Shown piece by piece: positions 10,590-20,065 of a DNA stretch of 64,000 nucleotides. Source of the stretch: Piezodorus guildinii. Lineage: Eukaryota; Arthropoda; Insecta; Hemiptera; Pentatomidae. The position numbers were made by a program, and so were the translations under genes. The stretch spans positions 93,093,521 through 93,157,520 of the forward strand of contig CM041297.1 in assembly GCA_023052935.1 (NCBI GenBank). Direction: 5' to 3'. Each line of letters starts with the position of its first letter. Position 1 is the stretch's first letter. The notes under the pieces were generated by a model. That model was not told where the DNA came from. It did not search any database and saw only the letters and a program-made list of their open reading frames with translations.

Positions 10590-11257
10590 ATACATTTTAA
10601 TGTAGTTTCTCAACCATACTGCTGTTTTCATACTGTCTCTAAAACTCTTAGCGAGAGGGATTTCGCAGCAGTTTGGACCCTTCCCCTGAAATTCTCTCAC
10701 ACTCTTAACTCTCACGTTGAACTCCTGGGATGACCCTTTACTTTCCAATAGTTAAATCGGCAAAACGTCTCTAACAGTGTCTCCATTTCGTGCATAATGT
10801 TGGCAACAGTTATAATTTTATATTATTTTTTCCTTTTGCTGTTTCGTATAATGCTGTAACATTTTGATGTTACTCTCAACGCGGTGTGTTTTTTCGTTAA
10901 AGAAAAATATATTATAATTTATTTACAGTTTACTGAAGAATGTAAAACAAAAATTAATATTCATTTACTGACAACTACTTCAAAAATATTGCATTCATAC
11001 TTACTCATGCATCTATGTATTACCAAAAATGTGCTCATTACTATAATGAAATTAGAGTAAATTATTATTTTATTATTATAATAAAAGGAAGGTAATTGAA
11101 GATGAATTAAAATTTTATAATAAATTAACCTGAAACATAAGAATAAATAAAACTCCATAAACACGCCATAAATATCTTTAAAAAATATATTATATCTAAT
11201 AATACCAACGACTAAGCTTGGCTTTAATTGAATGCTTGTAACTTAAGTCGTTTAACA
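10590..11257. other. No gene seen
   Basis: A+T-rich sequence without recognised repeats or supported frames. Confidence 0.5.
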
Positions 11258-11480
11258 ACCTTTTTTTTTTTTTTTTTTTTTTTATAAGCCTTAAGGATTT
11301 CTTTGAAGTCTCTTCTCTCATTCCTTCCTTAAATCTTTTCCTCTAGAGGTCTCTAGGATTCTTACGTCTTATACGTTCTATTCTAAAGACATTTTACATT
11401 TCTTTGATGAGTCCAAGCTTCACTTTACACACAAAAGTGTGTAAATCATTCCACTCTTACATTTCAACTTTTAGTAAAAG
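11258..11480 (-). repeat. Possible minus-strand retroposed fragment with poly-A (T on plus)
   Basis: A run of about 26 T at 11258-11283 is followed by non-repetitive sequence with a purine-rich reverse strand (GAGGAAAAGATTTAAGGAAG). This would fit the tail and last part of a retroposed transcript on the minus strand. No protein family recognised and no target duplication placed. Confidence 0.2.
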
Positions 11481-11984
11481 TATTAATAATTTTACCTTCA
11501 TCTTGAATATTATCACTCATTAACATAAAACGCCGTAATATCACAAACTTTAAATTTCATAAATCATTTATTCTTTTTTTATTGTGGATTCCCCATGTTT
11601 TTATGCTGTTCAGACAAGACCACATATAACATGTCCTCTCATGTGTAGCAGTAGTAACATTACAAAAATATATCCTAAGGCCAAGATCCAAGATTCAGCG
11701 TGGAAAAACAGTTAAAGTTGTTCTTATTCATTTTTACCTTATAAGACCAAATCAATAGTTAATATATTTTAGGATATCTTGAGGAAAATCTAATTTGATT
11801 AATAACTATTATACTACTATGATCAGGACTTCAAAATGAAAGAGTAATCTTTATTTAGATCTAATTAAGTTTGAATTTTAAAGCCCCCAAAACAACTAAG
11901 GAAATTTTTTTTGAAATTCGCTACAAAAATACTAGAGCATGTAACGATGATCCTAACTCCTAGACTTTGGTATCAGCTGGTTAT

Positions 11985-12490
11985 TTTTTTTTTAAATGGC
12001 GCCTGATTAAAAGTGATTTAATTCAATGAATCATTTATTTTTGAAGATAGAGAAAAAATTGATTAGTGTTTTTTAACCAAAAACAGCCAATAATTATATT
12101 ACAGAGAAAAAAAATTGAAATTTAACTATAAATACAACCATAACTCAATTTTTTTTTAAAATAGAGAAAAATATGTAGAGAGTTTTAGAATCGGCATTAA
12201 TATTAAAATGAAAAAAAAAATTGAAATCTAGTCTCTATAGCAATCTATAGAATATATATGCTTGTTCCGTTGTTTTCGAAGATAGGGGAAAAATTTATTA
12301 GTGTTTTTTAACCAAAAAAACGCGTTTAGTTAGAAAACAAAGAAAAATAAAAATTGAAATTTTACCAATAAATAAATACGCCCATAGCTCAGTTATTTGT
12401 GAAGAGAAAAAAATTATTAGTATTTTTTACACCAAAAAAAAAAAAACCCTAGCAAAAATAGAAAAAAGTTGATCTATACATTCCTACAAA
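11985..12490 (+). repeat. Degenerate tandem repeat, about 120-bp unit
   Basis: Units near 12040, 12160, 12280 and 12400 share a pattern of GAAGATAGAGAAAAAATT, TTAGTGTTTTTTAACC, A-run, AAATTGAAATTTTACTATAA and CCATAACTCA. Spacing is close to 120 bp. Copies are diverged and A-rich. The block runs into the repeat R segment at 12490-12670. Confidence 0.55.
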
Positions 12491-12672
12491 AAGAATAATT
12501 AAAATTGGTTCAGAACTAGCAAAGATATAGTGTTTTGAAATTAGCAGGGATATTCCATTATCCTTCGAATTATTGGTTTTCATATTGGCCAATTGCCTAT
12601 AAACAGCTATACCCTAATATAGTTATTTGGAAATAATAAACCATTGTGTAATAATTTGCAGCGTTTTTTTGT
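12490..12672 (+). repeat. Repeat R, copy 1
   Basis: Contains CCAATTGCCTATAAACAGC, TACCCTAATATAGTTATTTG, GAAATAATAAACCATTGTGT and AATAATTTGCAGCG. The last 60 bases are almost identical to 45130-45188. It also recurs inverted at 46890-47075. Confidence 0.6.
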
Positions 12673-13288
12673 TTGTTTTTGAACAAAGTATTGCTTGTTT
12701 TACGATCGATGAGAGGATTGTGGTTCTATGTACAGTCACTATATTTATGAGGTATGAAGATAAAAAATAAATAAATTACCCTTAAAATAAAAACACGAAA
12801 AAAGGTTTTCAATTCCATGGTTGAATATTATTATGAAAACGAAGCGTCAATTTCGATCAAGAGCTATAAGTTTAACCATAAAACAAAACACCAAACCGGA
12901 CGAAATCAATGTCCACGCTTGGAAATTGTTGTTTTGAAAATGATTCTCTGTATAAACATTGTTTTTTTTTTAATTTTTGATTCGCGAATAGTAATCCTAG
13001 GCCCAATAGTTATAAATAATTGTAGATAGGGATGCTGGGGAGCCGAGAAGACGGAATATTAATGGTGGCTACACTACATAGTGTTGGTGGTCAACCGCAG
13101 GGGCAATCACCATCCTTACACAAGAGGGCCAAGATTCACATGATAGTCCTCGTTATACGGTAGTAACAACCCTCTCACGGTAAGTTACTGTCCGAACCTC
13201 TTATCTACCTAGCACCAACTACCAGAGTTTAGAAATTTACTAAATATTACATTAAAATTTAAAGGAATAGAAGAAAAAATAAAAAACA

Positions 13289-13550
13289 CTCGCCACTTAC
13301 CTCTGTTGTTAAATCAATTTAAGAACTTTTAAATGAAGTTAGAGTTAAAGAAATACAATGAGTTTCGATAGAAAATTATTTTAAATTAAAAAATATAATG
13401 ATAGAAATTATTATTTAAAACAAGAACTTAATTTTATCCGCTTTTCAAAACTTTCATTACCTTCTACAGCTCTGTTTGTTAGATAACATTTATCCAAAAT
13501 ATTTAACTTACCCAATGGTATATTGTTAATCAATATTACTATAAAAATTT
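13289..13550 (+). mobile_element. HINE-like repeat, 5' fragment
   Basis: CTCGCCACTTACCTCTGTTG, then decayed matches to the CATCACT and CAACGGTATAT blocks. Ends before the AAATTAAAGGTACTT block. Confidence 0.5.
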
Positions 13551-13932
13551 AACCCGGAAAAAGATTTCTTCGTCTCTTGGTTACATTTTTTCATATTTAT
13601 CATTTATTTATTTATTAGGGTTTTTCAACCACAAAGGTCATTTATCATTAAACCATATTTTATGTTAGCATCGAGAAATGGATAATTATTGCGAATATAC
13701 AAATGAAACAACTAAATAGTTTCAAGTATTTATTGCTTGCCAACGTTTCGACCCCCATTGCATCTAAAAAGATACAAAAGAGGTAGGTAGGTAAGATGTT
13801 TTAGGGCGATAAATTTCTAGATTATTACGCCCGAGATACAAAAGAAACATAATTACAATAACATTAAATACAATATTATATAAACTATTGAGCTATATAA
13901 TATTGTAATTGTATTTCTTTTGTATCTTTTTA

Positions 13933-13965
13933 GCCCTGATGATGACCTACAATAGGGGTCGAAAC
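13933..13965 (+). ncRNA. Hammerhead-like motif split by the MITE
   Basis: GCC - CTGATGA - T - GACCTACAATAGGGGTC - GAAAC, continuing at 14363 with GTTGGC after the insertion. Before the insertion it would have matched the 8.1-kb motif with a G-C first pair in stem II. Confidence 0.5.
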
Positions 13966-14354
13966 TAGGGGAGGGCATAATCGAATGATTGTCATAATCG
14001 GATGATCGGACTTCGATGATTTGAATAATCGAATGATTTCATAATCTAATGACCGAATGATTAATATGGATTCTGAGAGACCATATGCCACAATACTCGT
14101 CTCTATGATGGCTGAGCTGGCTGAGCCTTGATGGAAATATGCATATAATTTATGTAATGAGCCAAAAAAAAAAAAAGAAAAAAAAAAGGTCGTTCGGTTA
14201 TCCGCGCTCCTTATAATCCCTCGATTATCGTTAAACAACTTCAGTTCGAATGATCATTCGTTTCTCCAAACCGATTAATCCGATAATCGATTAATTCGAA
14301 TGATTGAAATAATCGAATGATCCGATAATCGTCATTCGATTATGCCCACCCCTC
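13966..14354. mobile_element. hAT-like MITE with 8-bp target duplication
   Basis: Terminal inverted repeats of about 23 bp: left TAGGGGAGGGCATAATCGAA, right end complement GAGGGGTGGGCATAATCGAA. The flanks GTCGAAAC (13958-13965) and GGCGAAAC (14355-14362) agree at 7 of 8 bases, the duplication length of hAT elements. The AGGGGTGGGC start is typical of hAT termini. The interior is built of repeated AATCGAATGATT-type units and has no transposase. The open frame at 13930-14238 is a shadow. Confidence 0.68.
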
Positions 14355-14585
14355 GGCGAAACGTTGGCAAACAATAAATAGTTGAAACTATTTAGTTGTT
14401 TCATTCACTGACCGCCCCCCGGACTAATTCCTTCCAGTAATTCTCAACGGCCAACAAATTATATGTACTAAAATTAAAGATATTTCAAATTAAGAGATTT
14501 TGATAACCTTAGCCAGTATCTGCATAGTAGGCGTGTCACAGCATTTCAATAAGAAAAAACAAAAACGAATGAAAATAACATTACA

Positions 14586-15176
14586 GCCATTGATTTTGCA
14601 TCAGTAAAGGGAGTTTAACCAAAATTGTAAAAGCAGTTTTTGATAAAATTTTTAAAATGTGCAAAATGCATGAAATAAAGTGGCTCTACTACATATTTTT
14701 TAATTTTTTTCAGTGGCGCGACAGGCCGTGCAAGCCCTGCGCCTCGCGATGTGATCTGAGAGATTACACTCGCGTTTCACGATGAAATTCGTAGTGTAGG
14801 GTCATCACATCACTCCCTACGCCTAATTTTGTGAGTGGCCACCATTTGGCTGACGGGTCTCACATATCTCTCATCCCGGGGGAGAGGCTGCGAGTGAATC
14901 CCCATTTAATTACATCATTATAAAAGCCCCGCCGGGACTGGGATTCGAACTCGCAACCTGTAGCATGAGAAACTAGCGCGCTAGCCACTCAGCCATGGGC
15001 TCCCCACTACTACATATACTAATCTCAAATATAAAATTTCAGGTTTGTAAGATATTTCGTTTTTGAGCAAGACTTCCCAAATTTACACACAGAGTCCTTT
15101 TGCAGGATATGGTCATTTTAGGGGACCATAAAATCTGTATTTCCGTTAAAAACCAGAATTATAAAATTTTGGAGGA
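14586..15176 (+). mobile_element. HINE-like repeat, degenerate, split by SINE-A
   Basis: GGGAGTTTAACCAAAATTGT and TGCAAAATGCATGAAATAAA before the SINE; AAATATAAAATTTCAGGTTT and ATTTTAGGGGACCATAAAAT after it. One of the oldest copies by eye. Confidence 0.55.
14697..15006 (-). repeat. SINE-A, tRNA-headed, with 11-bp target duplication
   Basis: On the reverse strand it starts GGGGAGCCCATGGCTGAGTG (A-box TGGCTGAGTGG) and contains GCGAGTTCGAATCCCAGTCC (B-box). The body contains GGCGTAGGGAGTGATGTGAT, and the 3' end is at about 14710. CTACTACATAT flanks it at 14686-14696 and 15007-15017. It interrupts a degenerate HINE-like copy, so it is younger than that copy. The head resembles a type II tRNA (Leu/Ser-like) pol III promoter. 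Confidence 0.82.
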
Positions 15177-15179
15177 GAG

Positions 15180-15490
15180 ACAAGTAGGTTGATTTTTTCT
15201 TCTCCAAAAATTACTTTTTTCTGACACTTAATTCTATTTTATAATTTATTTTCATTATTATTATTTGCTTTACTAATTTTTATGGTGGGCCACAGCTAAT
15301 TCAGACTAAGACAGTGAGTAAAAAAGAATGACTTTTGAATATTGACTCCGAAATTAAAAATTTAATTAAAAGGTGGACTTAAAATAACATAGTTTCGAGG
15401 TTTTTTTTTTTTTAATCGACGGACAGAACGATGTTTTTGTTTGATATTCCGATTCTCACTATTTTTAAATGTATCCCCTCAAATCCTGTG

Positions 15491-15553
<63 letters not shown>

Positions 15554-17030
15554 ATTATTCTTTGATCACAAAGACCCATTATAGAAAACAATAAACCATA
15601 AGAATCCTTTTAAATTAATTCTTAATTTTTTTAGATGTACTGATTTAAAAAAAGTTTCCATTTTTCTTTGTCATAATGAGTAGCTGAGTGAAGACGTTAA
15701 AGTATGTTAGAATCAATTGCCATGTTTAATTTTTTCCTCGAATATAAACAAAACAATCTTTTGATGGGAATGATTTGAAAGATGATACGGCATTAAAAAA
15801 TGAATTCAATATATTTATTGACCATTCAATTAGAAATGTAGGTTATTTCGTCAGGTCCACTGAATGGAATCCAGTCAACCACAAAGAACTGAATACCTCA
15901 CTTTTTTTAATCGTGGGAAACCCGGCGAAGCCTACAGTACAAGGTACCTCAAAATAAAAGACAAAGGCTTCTAGGTACTGAAAATTGTCTGGCGTTTAAA
16001 TATTTAAAACAATGTTATTGTTAATTATAAATATCTTAATAAAATCAATCAGATATAATGGACCGACAATCTATTAACCTCTTATTGTCGCCAAAAAAAA
16101 GGTGATACTACTTGGTGAGATTTATTCCAACTTATAAAACTGTTGAGTAACTGACATTTTAATAACTAATAATTAGTTATTACAAAACATATATAATATA
16201 ACTTTAAACAATAACAGTAAAAGCGTCACACTTTTATTATGTCAATTTGTATCATAAAATGAGATAAGAAGACGCACTACGTTACCTTAATGGGGCAACA
16301 CAAAATTAAACTTTATCTACGGTTCATAGAAACTTGAATTATTAATTAAAAAAACTATAACTTACATAGATTTAGCACCGTTTTAATTTAAATTTGATAT
16401 ATGAATTTCACATTATAGTTACATTAATTTCCTCTATGAGGTAATTTAAATATAGAATAATAATGTTTGAACAAGATAGTTAAAAAACAGTCGATATTGC
16501 TTGGGATTAAAAGTATTAATTTTAAAAAATATTAAAATTATCAGCTAGGCCGGATGTTAATTTTTTTTCTTCTCCTATGGATTGTCAATTAATGAATAAT
16601 TAATATATTTGTTGTTTGTTAGTTGAAAAGACAGAGAGATGTCATAGAGATTTTTTTCTTTGCGAAATTCTTATATAGTTCAATTGCCAGGAAACACATA
16701 CAATTTTCCGCAATTTATTTTGTTAATTATAGATTCTTAGTTCAGAAAATGATACCATTTGTAAGCAATATTTGTCATTTGTGTTAAAAATATAATAATA
16801 TATACAATAAAAAAAACTACGGCCATTTAATTGTGAAGAGTAACAATTCCGTTTAGTTATTAGTACAGTTAGTGTTTCAACACCATTTCGAAAAACATTG
16901 TTTGTATTAACAAAGCATTTTTCTTATAAATCACGAGCCAAAAATTAGGTTGTTATAATCAATCAGCAGATTTAAAATGTAATTATTATTTTGTATGCAT
17001 TAATTATTTTTATATTTTAATTATAACTTT
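15180..17030. other. A+T-rich intergenic or intronic DNA
   Basis: Apart from a (TA)n/T tract at 15.5 kb I see nothing. The frame at 15775-15957 has no supporting signals. Confidence 0.5.
15494..15554. repeat. (TA)n followed by T run
   Basis: About 45 bases of TA then about 15 T. Confidence 0.95.
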
Positions 17031-17033
17031 TAC

Positions 17034-17288
17034 CGGGGAGCCCGTGGCTGAGTGGTTAGCGCGCTGAAGTTGTGAGTAGGAATCCCAGTCCCAGAAGGAA
17101 TTTTTTAAAGTATACAAATAAATGGGGATTCACTCACAATCTTCTCCGGGTATGTGGGGTCCGTCAGCTCATTGATAGCCACAAAAATAGGCGTAGGGAG
17201 TGATGACCCTACCCTAAAAAAATGTCATCGAGTATCGCGGTGTGGAATATAAACCATACCGCCAACCGAAAAAAAAATGAAAAAAAAT
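17034..17288 (+). repeat. SINE-A, tRNA-headed, diverged copy
   Basis: GGGGAGCCCGTGGCTGAGTG and GGTTAGCGCGCT, a shortened B-box region (GTAGGAATCCCAGTCCCAG), the body AATGGGGATTCACTCACAA, GGCGTAGGGAGTGATGACCC, and an A-rich end. Its anticodon and B-box region is deleted relative to the 14.7-kb copy. ATTATAA on both sides may be the remains of a target duplication. Confidence 0.75.
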
Positions 17289-17594
17289 TATAAATTATAC
17301 CAACTACTTATTTCGCCTTTTGGACTCAAAAATCTATACAAGTGTTTCGTAGAATAAATTGTTAATTTAATTTAAAAATATTTTAAAAAATTAATAATTA
17401 TAAAAATCAAAGTCTGTTTTATTAATGATAAATAAGAATATAAAAGTTTAAAATCTATGTTACCAAAACGAATGTTAACTATGGAAGCGTGGAATATTAT
17501 ATAGTAAATATGATTATATTAATCGGAACATTCTCTTCAAATTATGTTTATATATATTTATTTATCATAACATGTCAAAGATGATTATTATATT

Positions 17595-17627
17595 ACGTTT
17601 CGAGGTACCTTATGCCTCATCTTCAGA
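17595..17627 (-). ncRNA. Hammerhead-like motif, element C left arm
   Basis: Reverse strand: CTGAAGA - T - GAGG/CATAAGGTA/CCTC - GAAA - CG - T. The core position allowed to vary is A instead of T. Stem I is A+T-rich and weak. Confidence 0.4.
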
Positions 17628-17810
17628 TTTTCAAATATTATTTCCTTATGTCCATTTAAAATTGTTTCTAATTCCACTTTTAATGTTCTTCTTGCTCTTT
17701 TCATAAGGTGTGGTGTTCCATTTCCATATTAATATTATTTTATAACGTGGAATTAGAAAGTGGAATTAGAAATAATTTTAAATGGACATAAGGAAATAAT
17801 ATTTGAAAAT

Positions 17811-17842
17811 CTGAAGATGAGGCATAAGGTACCTCGAAACGT
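17811..17842 (+). ncRNA. Hammerhead-like motif, element C right arm
   Basis: Same core as the left arm: CTGAAGA - T - GAGG/loop/CCTC - GAAACGT. The base after the T is G here, which would not fit the NUH rule; the left-arm copy has an A. Confidence 0.38.
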
Positions 17843-17929
17843 GATATAATAATCATCTTTGACATGTTATGGTAAATAAATATATACAAACATAATTTGA
17901 AGAGAATGTTCCGATTAATATAATCATAA

Positions 17930-18640
17930 CCTAAATAACTCTTCTATAATAGTAATTGTTATAAAATATATAGTAAATAATGTTAAGGTTTTAAAATTAT
18001 TTCAATCAAAAGGAAATACTCTGTCGGTGATTTTATTTTAATTTCAGCATGTTTTTATTTTATATTTTAATGTAAATAATTAATGTGCTAATGTCCTTTA
18101 AAGTATTAATCAAGATATTATTATATTTTATAAGATATAAGCAGTGATAGCAGGGGAAGAGAACTTTTTTTTTTTTTAACCAGATACTTCAGACTTAGGA
18201 TCTAAGCCTCCACGCACGCTATCCTTTGTATACTTGTACGCGTATAGGTATCAACGTCGGAACGGAAGCTCGGGTAGGAACTCGACCGAGGGATCCTGCT
18301 GTGGTTTGAAAAAAGGACCAAGAGGAAATAATGCGGGCAACCATTCCGTTTCTTATTAGCACCTTATTTCGCGCCTCCTCGCAAAAAAATATAAGAAGAA
18401 ACCTCAACTGCGGATGGCATGCAAATGAAAGGGACCCTGCTTCTTTTTTTCCATTCCTCTTTATAATTACTGCGTCCATTTCATTGTCTCCATGGACATT
18501 ATATGCCAGTTCATCTGTGGCGAGGGTTAAAAAAATTGCTATGTAAAAAAGCTATTTTTTTTCTTGGCAATAAAATGTTCGCATTTCAACAGTCATTGTT
18601 ATTATATAAATTTATTTATAATATAATTTACAATAATGAT
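17930..18640. other. Unique stretch with a G+C-richer patch
   Basis: 18200-18520 is richer in G+C and has overlapping frames on both strands (71 and 86 codons) with no splice signals or recognisable domain. A chance frame or a conserved non-coding patch. Confidence 0.3.
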
Positions 18641-19345
18641 CGAAATGCTTCATCCAAAGCCTGAAGTCCTCCATTACATCTATTAACAAAAAGATGGATT
18701 AAAATAAATCCTGAAAAATCCCATCAAATTACCTTAACTCTTTGACGAAAACTTATGACTTCCTGCCTTTGAATAGATCTTAGTTATTCCTGTACAACTA
18801 ATGCAATACCTAGGACTCCATCTTGACAAGCGTTTTACTTTTAATAACACTCAAGGCTGAAATGACAAGAAAAACTTCCAGTCTATTACAGTACAATTAA
18901 GTAACTATTATCAGACCTATTTTGGACCTATGATCTAGCTTTGGGGTTATACGAAACCATATGAATCCTCAGCATCCAATCCTTTTAATTTATAATTCTC
19001 AATGCTCCTTGTTTTGTCATAAATAAAATCATACATAATAAACTTAATATCTTTTTAGTCGTAGACCACGCCCAAAACAGATATACCTCATTTAATACCA
19101 AACTCCTTACCCACATCAATCCACTTGTCCATAACCTATCTTCCTTACAAATATCTGATAAGCCTCCGAAACGACTGAAAACAATATGACCTCAAGAACT
19201 GCTCTCTGAAAATAGTTGTTAAAATGTTTACAGTTGGTAGTTATGCAATAAGCCATTGTAATACCATGTATCACATTTACTTGTTGTATTTATTTAGTAA
19301 AGTTGTAAATTACAATTAATAAATAAAATTAAAAAAAAATAGAAA
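18640..19345 (+). pseudogene. Jockey-like LINE 3' end, heavily mutated
   Basis: Broken frames give INPEKSHQITLTL, a later FIILNAPCFVINKIIH block and LLTHINPLVHNLSSLQISDK followed by PPKRLKT. These align by eye with the intact 25.0-kb copy (LRKILNAPYFVTNKLTHKDL and HSHPNPLVSILSSSSIPDNP). Many stops are present. The 3' region repeats the family's CACATTTACTTGTTGTA and AGTTGTAAATT blocks and ends in an A-rich tail at about 19330-19345. It faces a minus-strand copy immediately downstream, tail to tail. Confidence 0.62.
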
Positions 19346-19414
19346 AATCTCCAAGTTCAATTATTATCAGTTTTCTCTATAATACCAGGTTTAATTAATA
19401 TATATATATACATA

Positions 19415-20065
19415 TTTAAAAAAAAAATTATTTTATTCAAATTTACAACTGTACATAATACAATAAATAAATGAGCAATGTACAGACCATTAGCTTGAAA
19501 AAGTCTTGAGAAGAATCTACCCAGCGGTAACACTTCAATGTTTATTTCATCAGCAGGTCTCGAGGCCATCGCCTTGGAGGATTATCGAGAATAGATGCCA
19601 AAGATACGATACTGACAAGCGGGTTTGTATGAGAATTTGGAATGAAAGAAGGTGTATCTTTTTTGGGCAATTTCTGCAACTAGTGGGATATTCAGGTCTC
19701 TAGACTTTGTTGGTAAGGTTGGTAAGGAGCGTCGAGGATTTGTCGAAGGATTTTGGATTGCAAGGGTTGGATGCGGGATTGCGGTGGATGGGGTTGAATT
19801 CGATGGTCTAGTGGATCCCCATAGCTCAATGCCATAAATCCAAATAGGTCTGATAGTGGTTGTGTAAATGAGATTTTTGAAGTAAAGAGGGAGTTTAGAT
19901 CGTTTGTCAAGTGAGTGTTTTAATAATCAATATCTACAGTTTCTTGTTGTTTAAGTCTTGTATGAGGATTCCATGTAAGGACGTTTGTCAAGATGAAGTC
20001 CAAGGTATCGTATTTGTTCTACAGTCATGATTGGGGTTTCAGTAATGTGAATTATTATTGTCAAT
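19415..20065 (-). pseudogene. Jockey-like LINE 3' end, inverted copy
   Basis: The reverse strand reads QIRYLGLHLDKR, RPIWIYGIELWGSTRPSNST, QSKILRQILDAPYQPYQQS and a SYKPACQYRIF tail, then the 3' untranslated blocks GGGTAGATTCTTCT and GTACAGTTGTAAATT, ending in A-rich sequence near 19415 (T-rich on plus). Frameshifts and stops occur throughout. Same family as the 25.0-kb copy. Confidence 0.62.

Larger units (their letters stand above)
13700..14455. mobile_element. Element B: inverted-terminal element with hammerhead-like motif, hit by a MITE
   Basis: Left end: AAATGAAACAACTAAATAGT and TTGCTTGCCAACGTTTCGAC. Right end: AACGTTGGCAAACAATAAAT and ACTATTTAGTTGTTTCATTC, then GGACTAATTCCTTCCAGTAA. 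The left motif is cut after CCCCCATTG. The right motif carries a 389-bp insertion. Outer sequence of the left arm is lost. Confidence 0.6.
17511..17926. repeat. Palindromic element C with hammerhead-like motifs in both arms
   Basis: Arms of about 168 bp (17511-17678 and 17759-17926) are near-perfect inverted copies around an 80-bp spacer. Outer ends TGATTATATTAATCGGAACA; inner ends TCTAATTCCACT. Both arms hold CTGAAGATGAGGCATAAGGT followed by ACCTCGAAACGT. GTGGAATTAGAAA is duplicated in tandem at the inner edge of the right arm. No open frame. Confidence 0.8.

Noticed and set aside
9481..10748. Several frames with long YI repeats
   Set aside because: All cross (TA)n tracts in or beside the HINE-like copy.
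13930..14238. 102-codon minus-strand frame
   Set aside because: Covered by the hAT-like MITE and the element B motif.
17041..17100. Leu/Ser tRNA-like segment
   Set aside because: Head of SINE-A with a deleted anticodon region.
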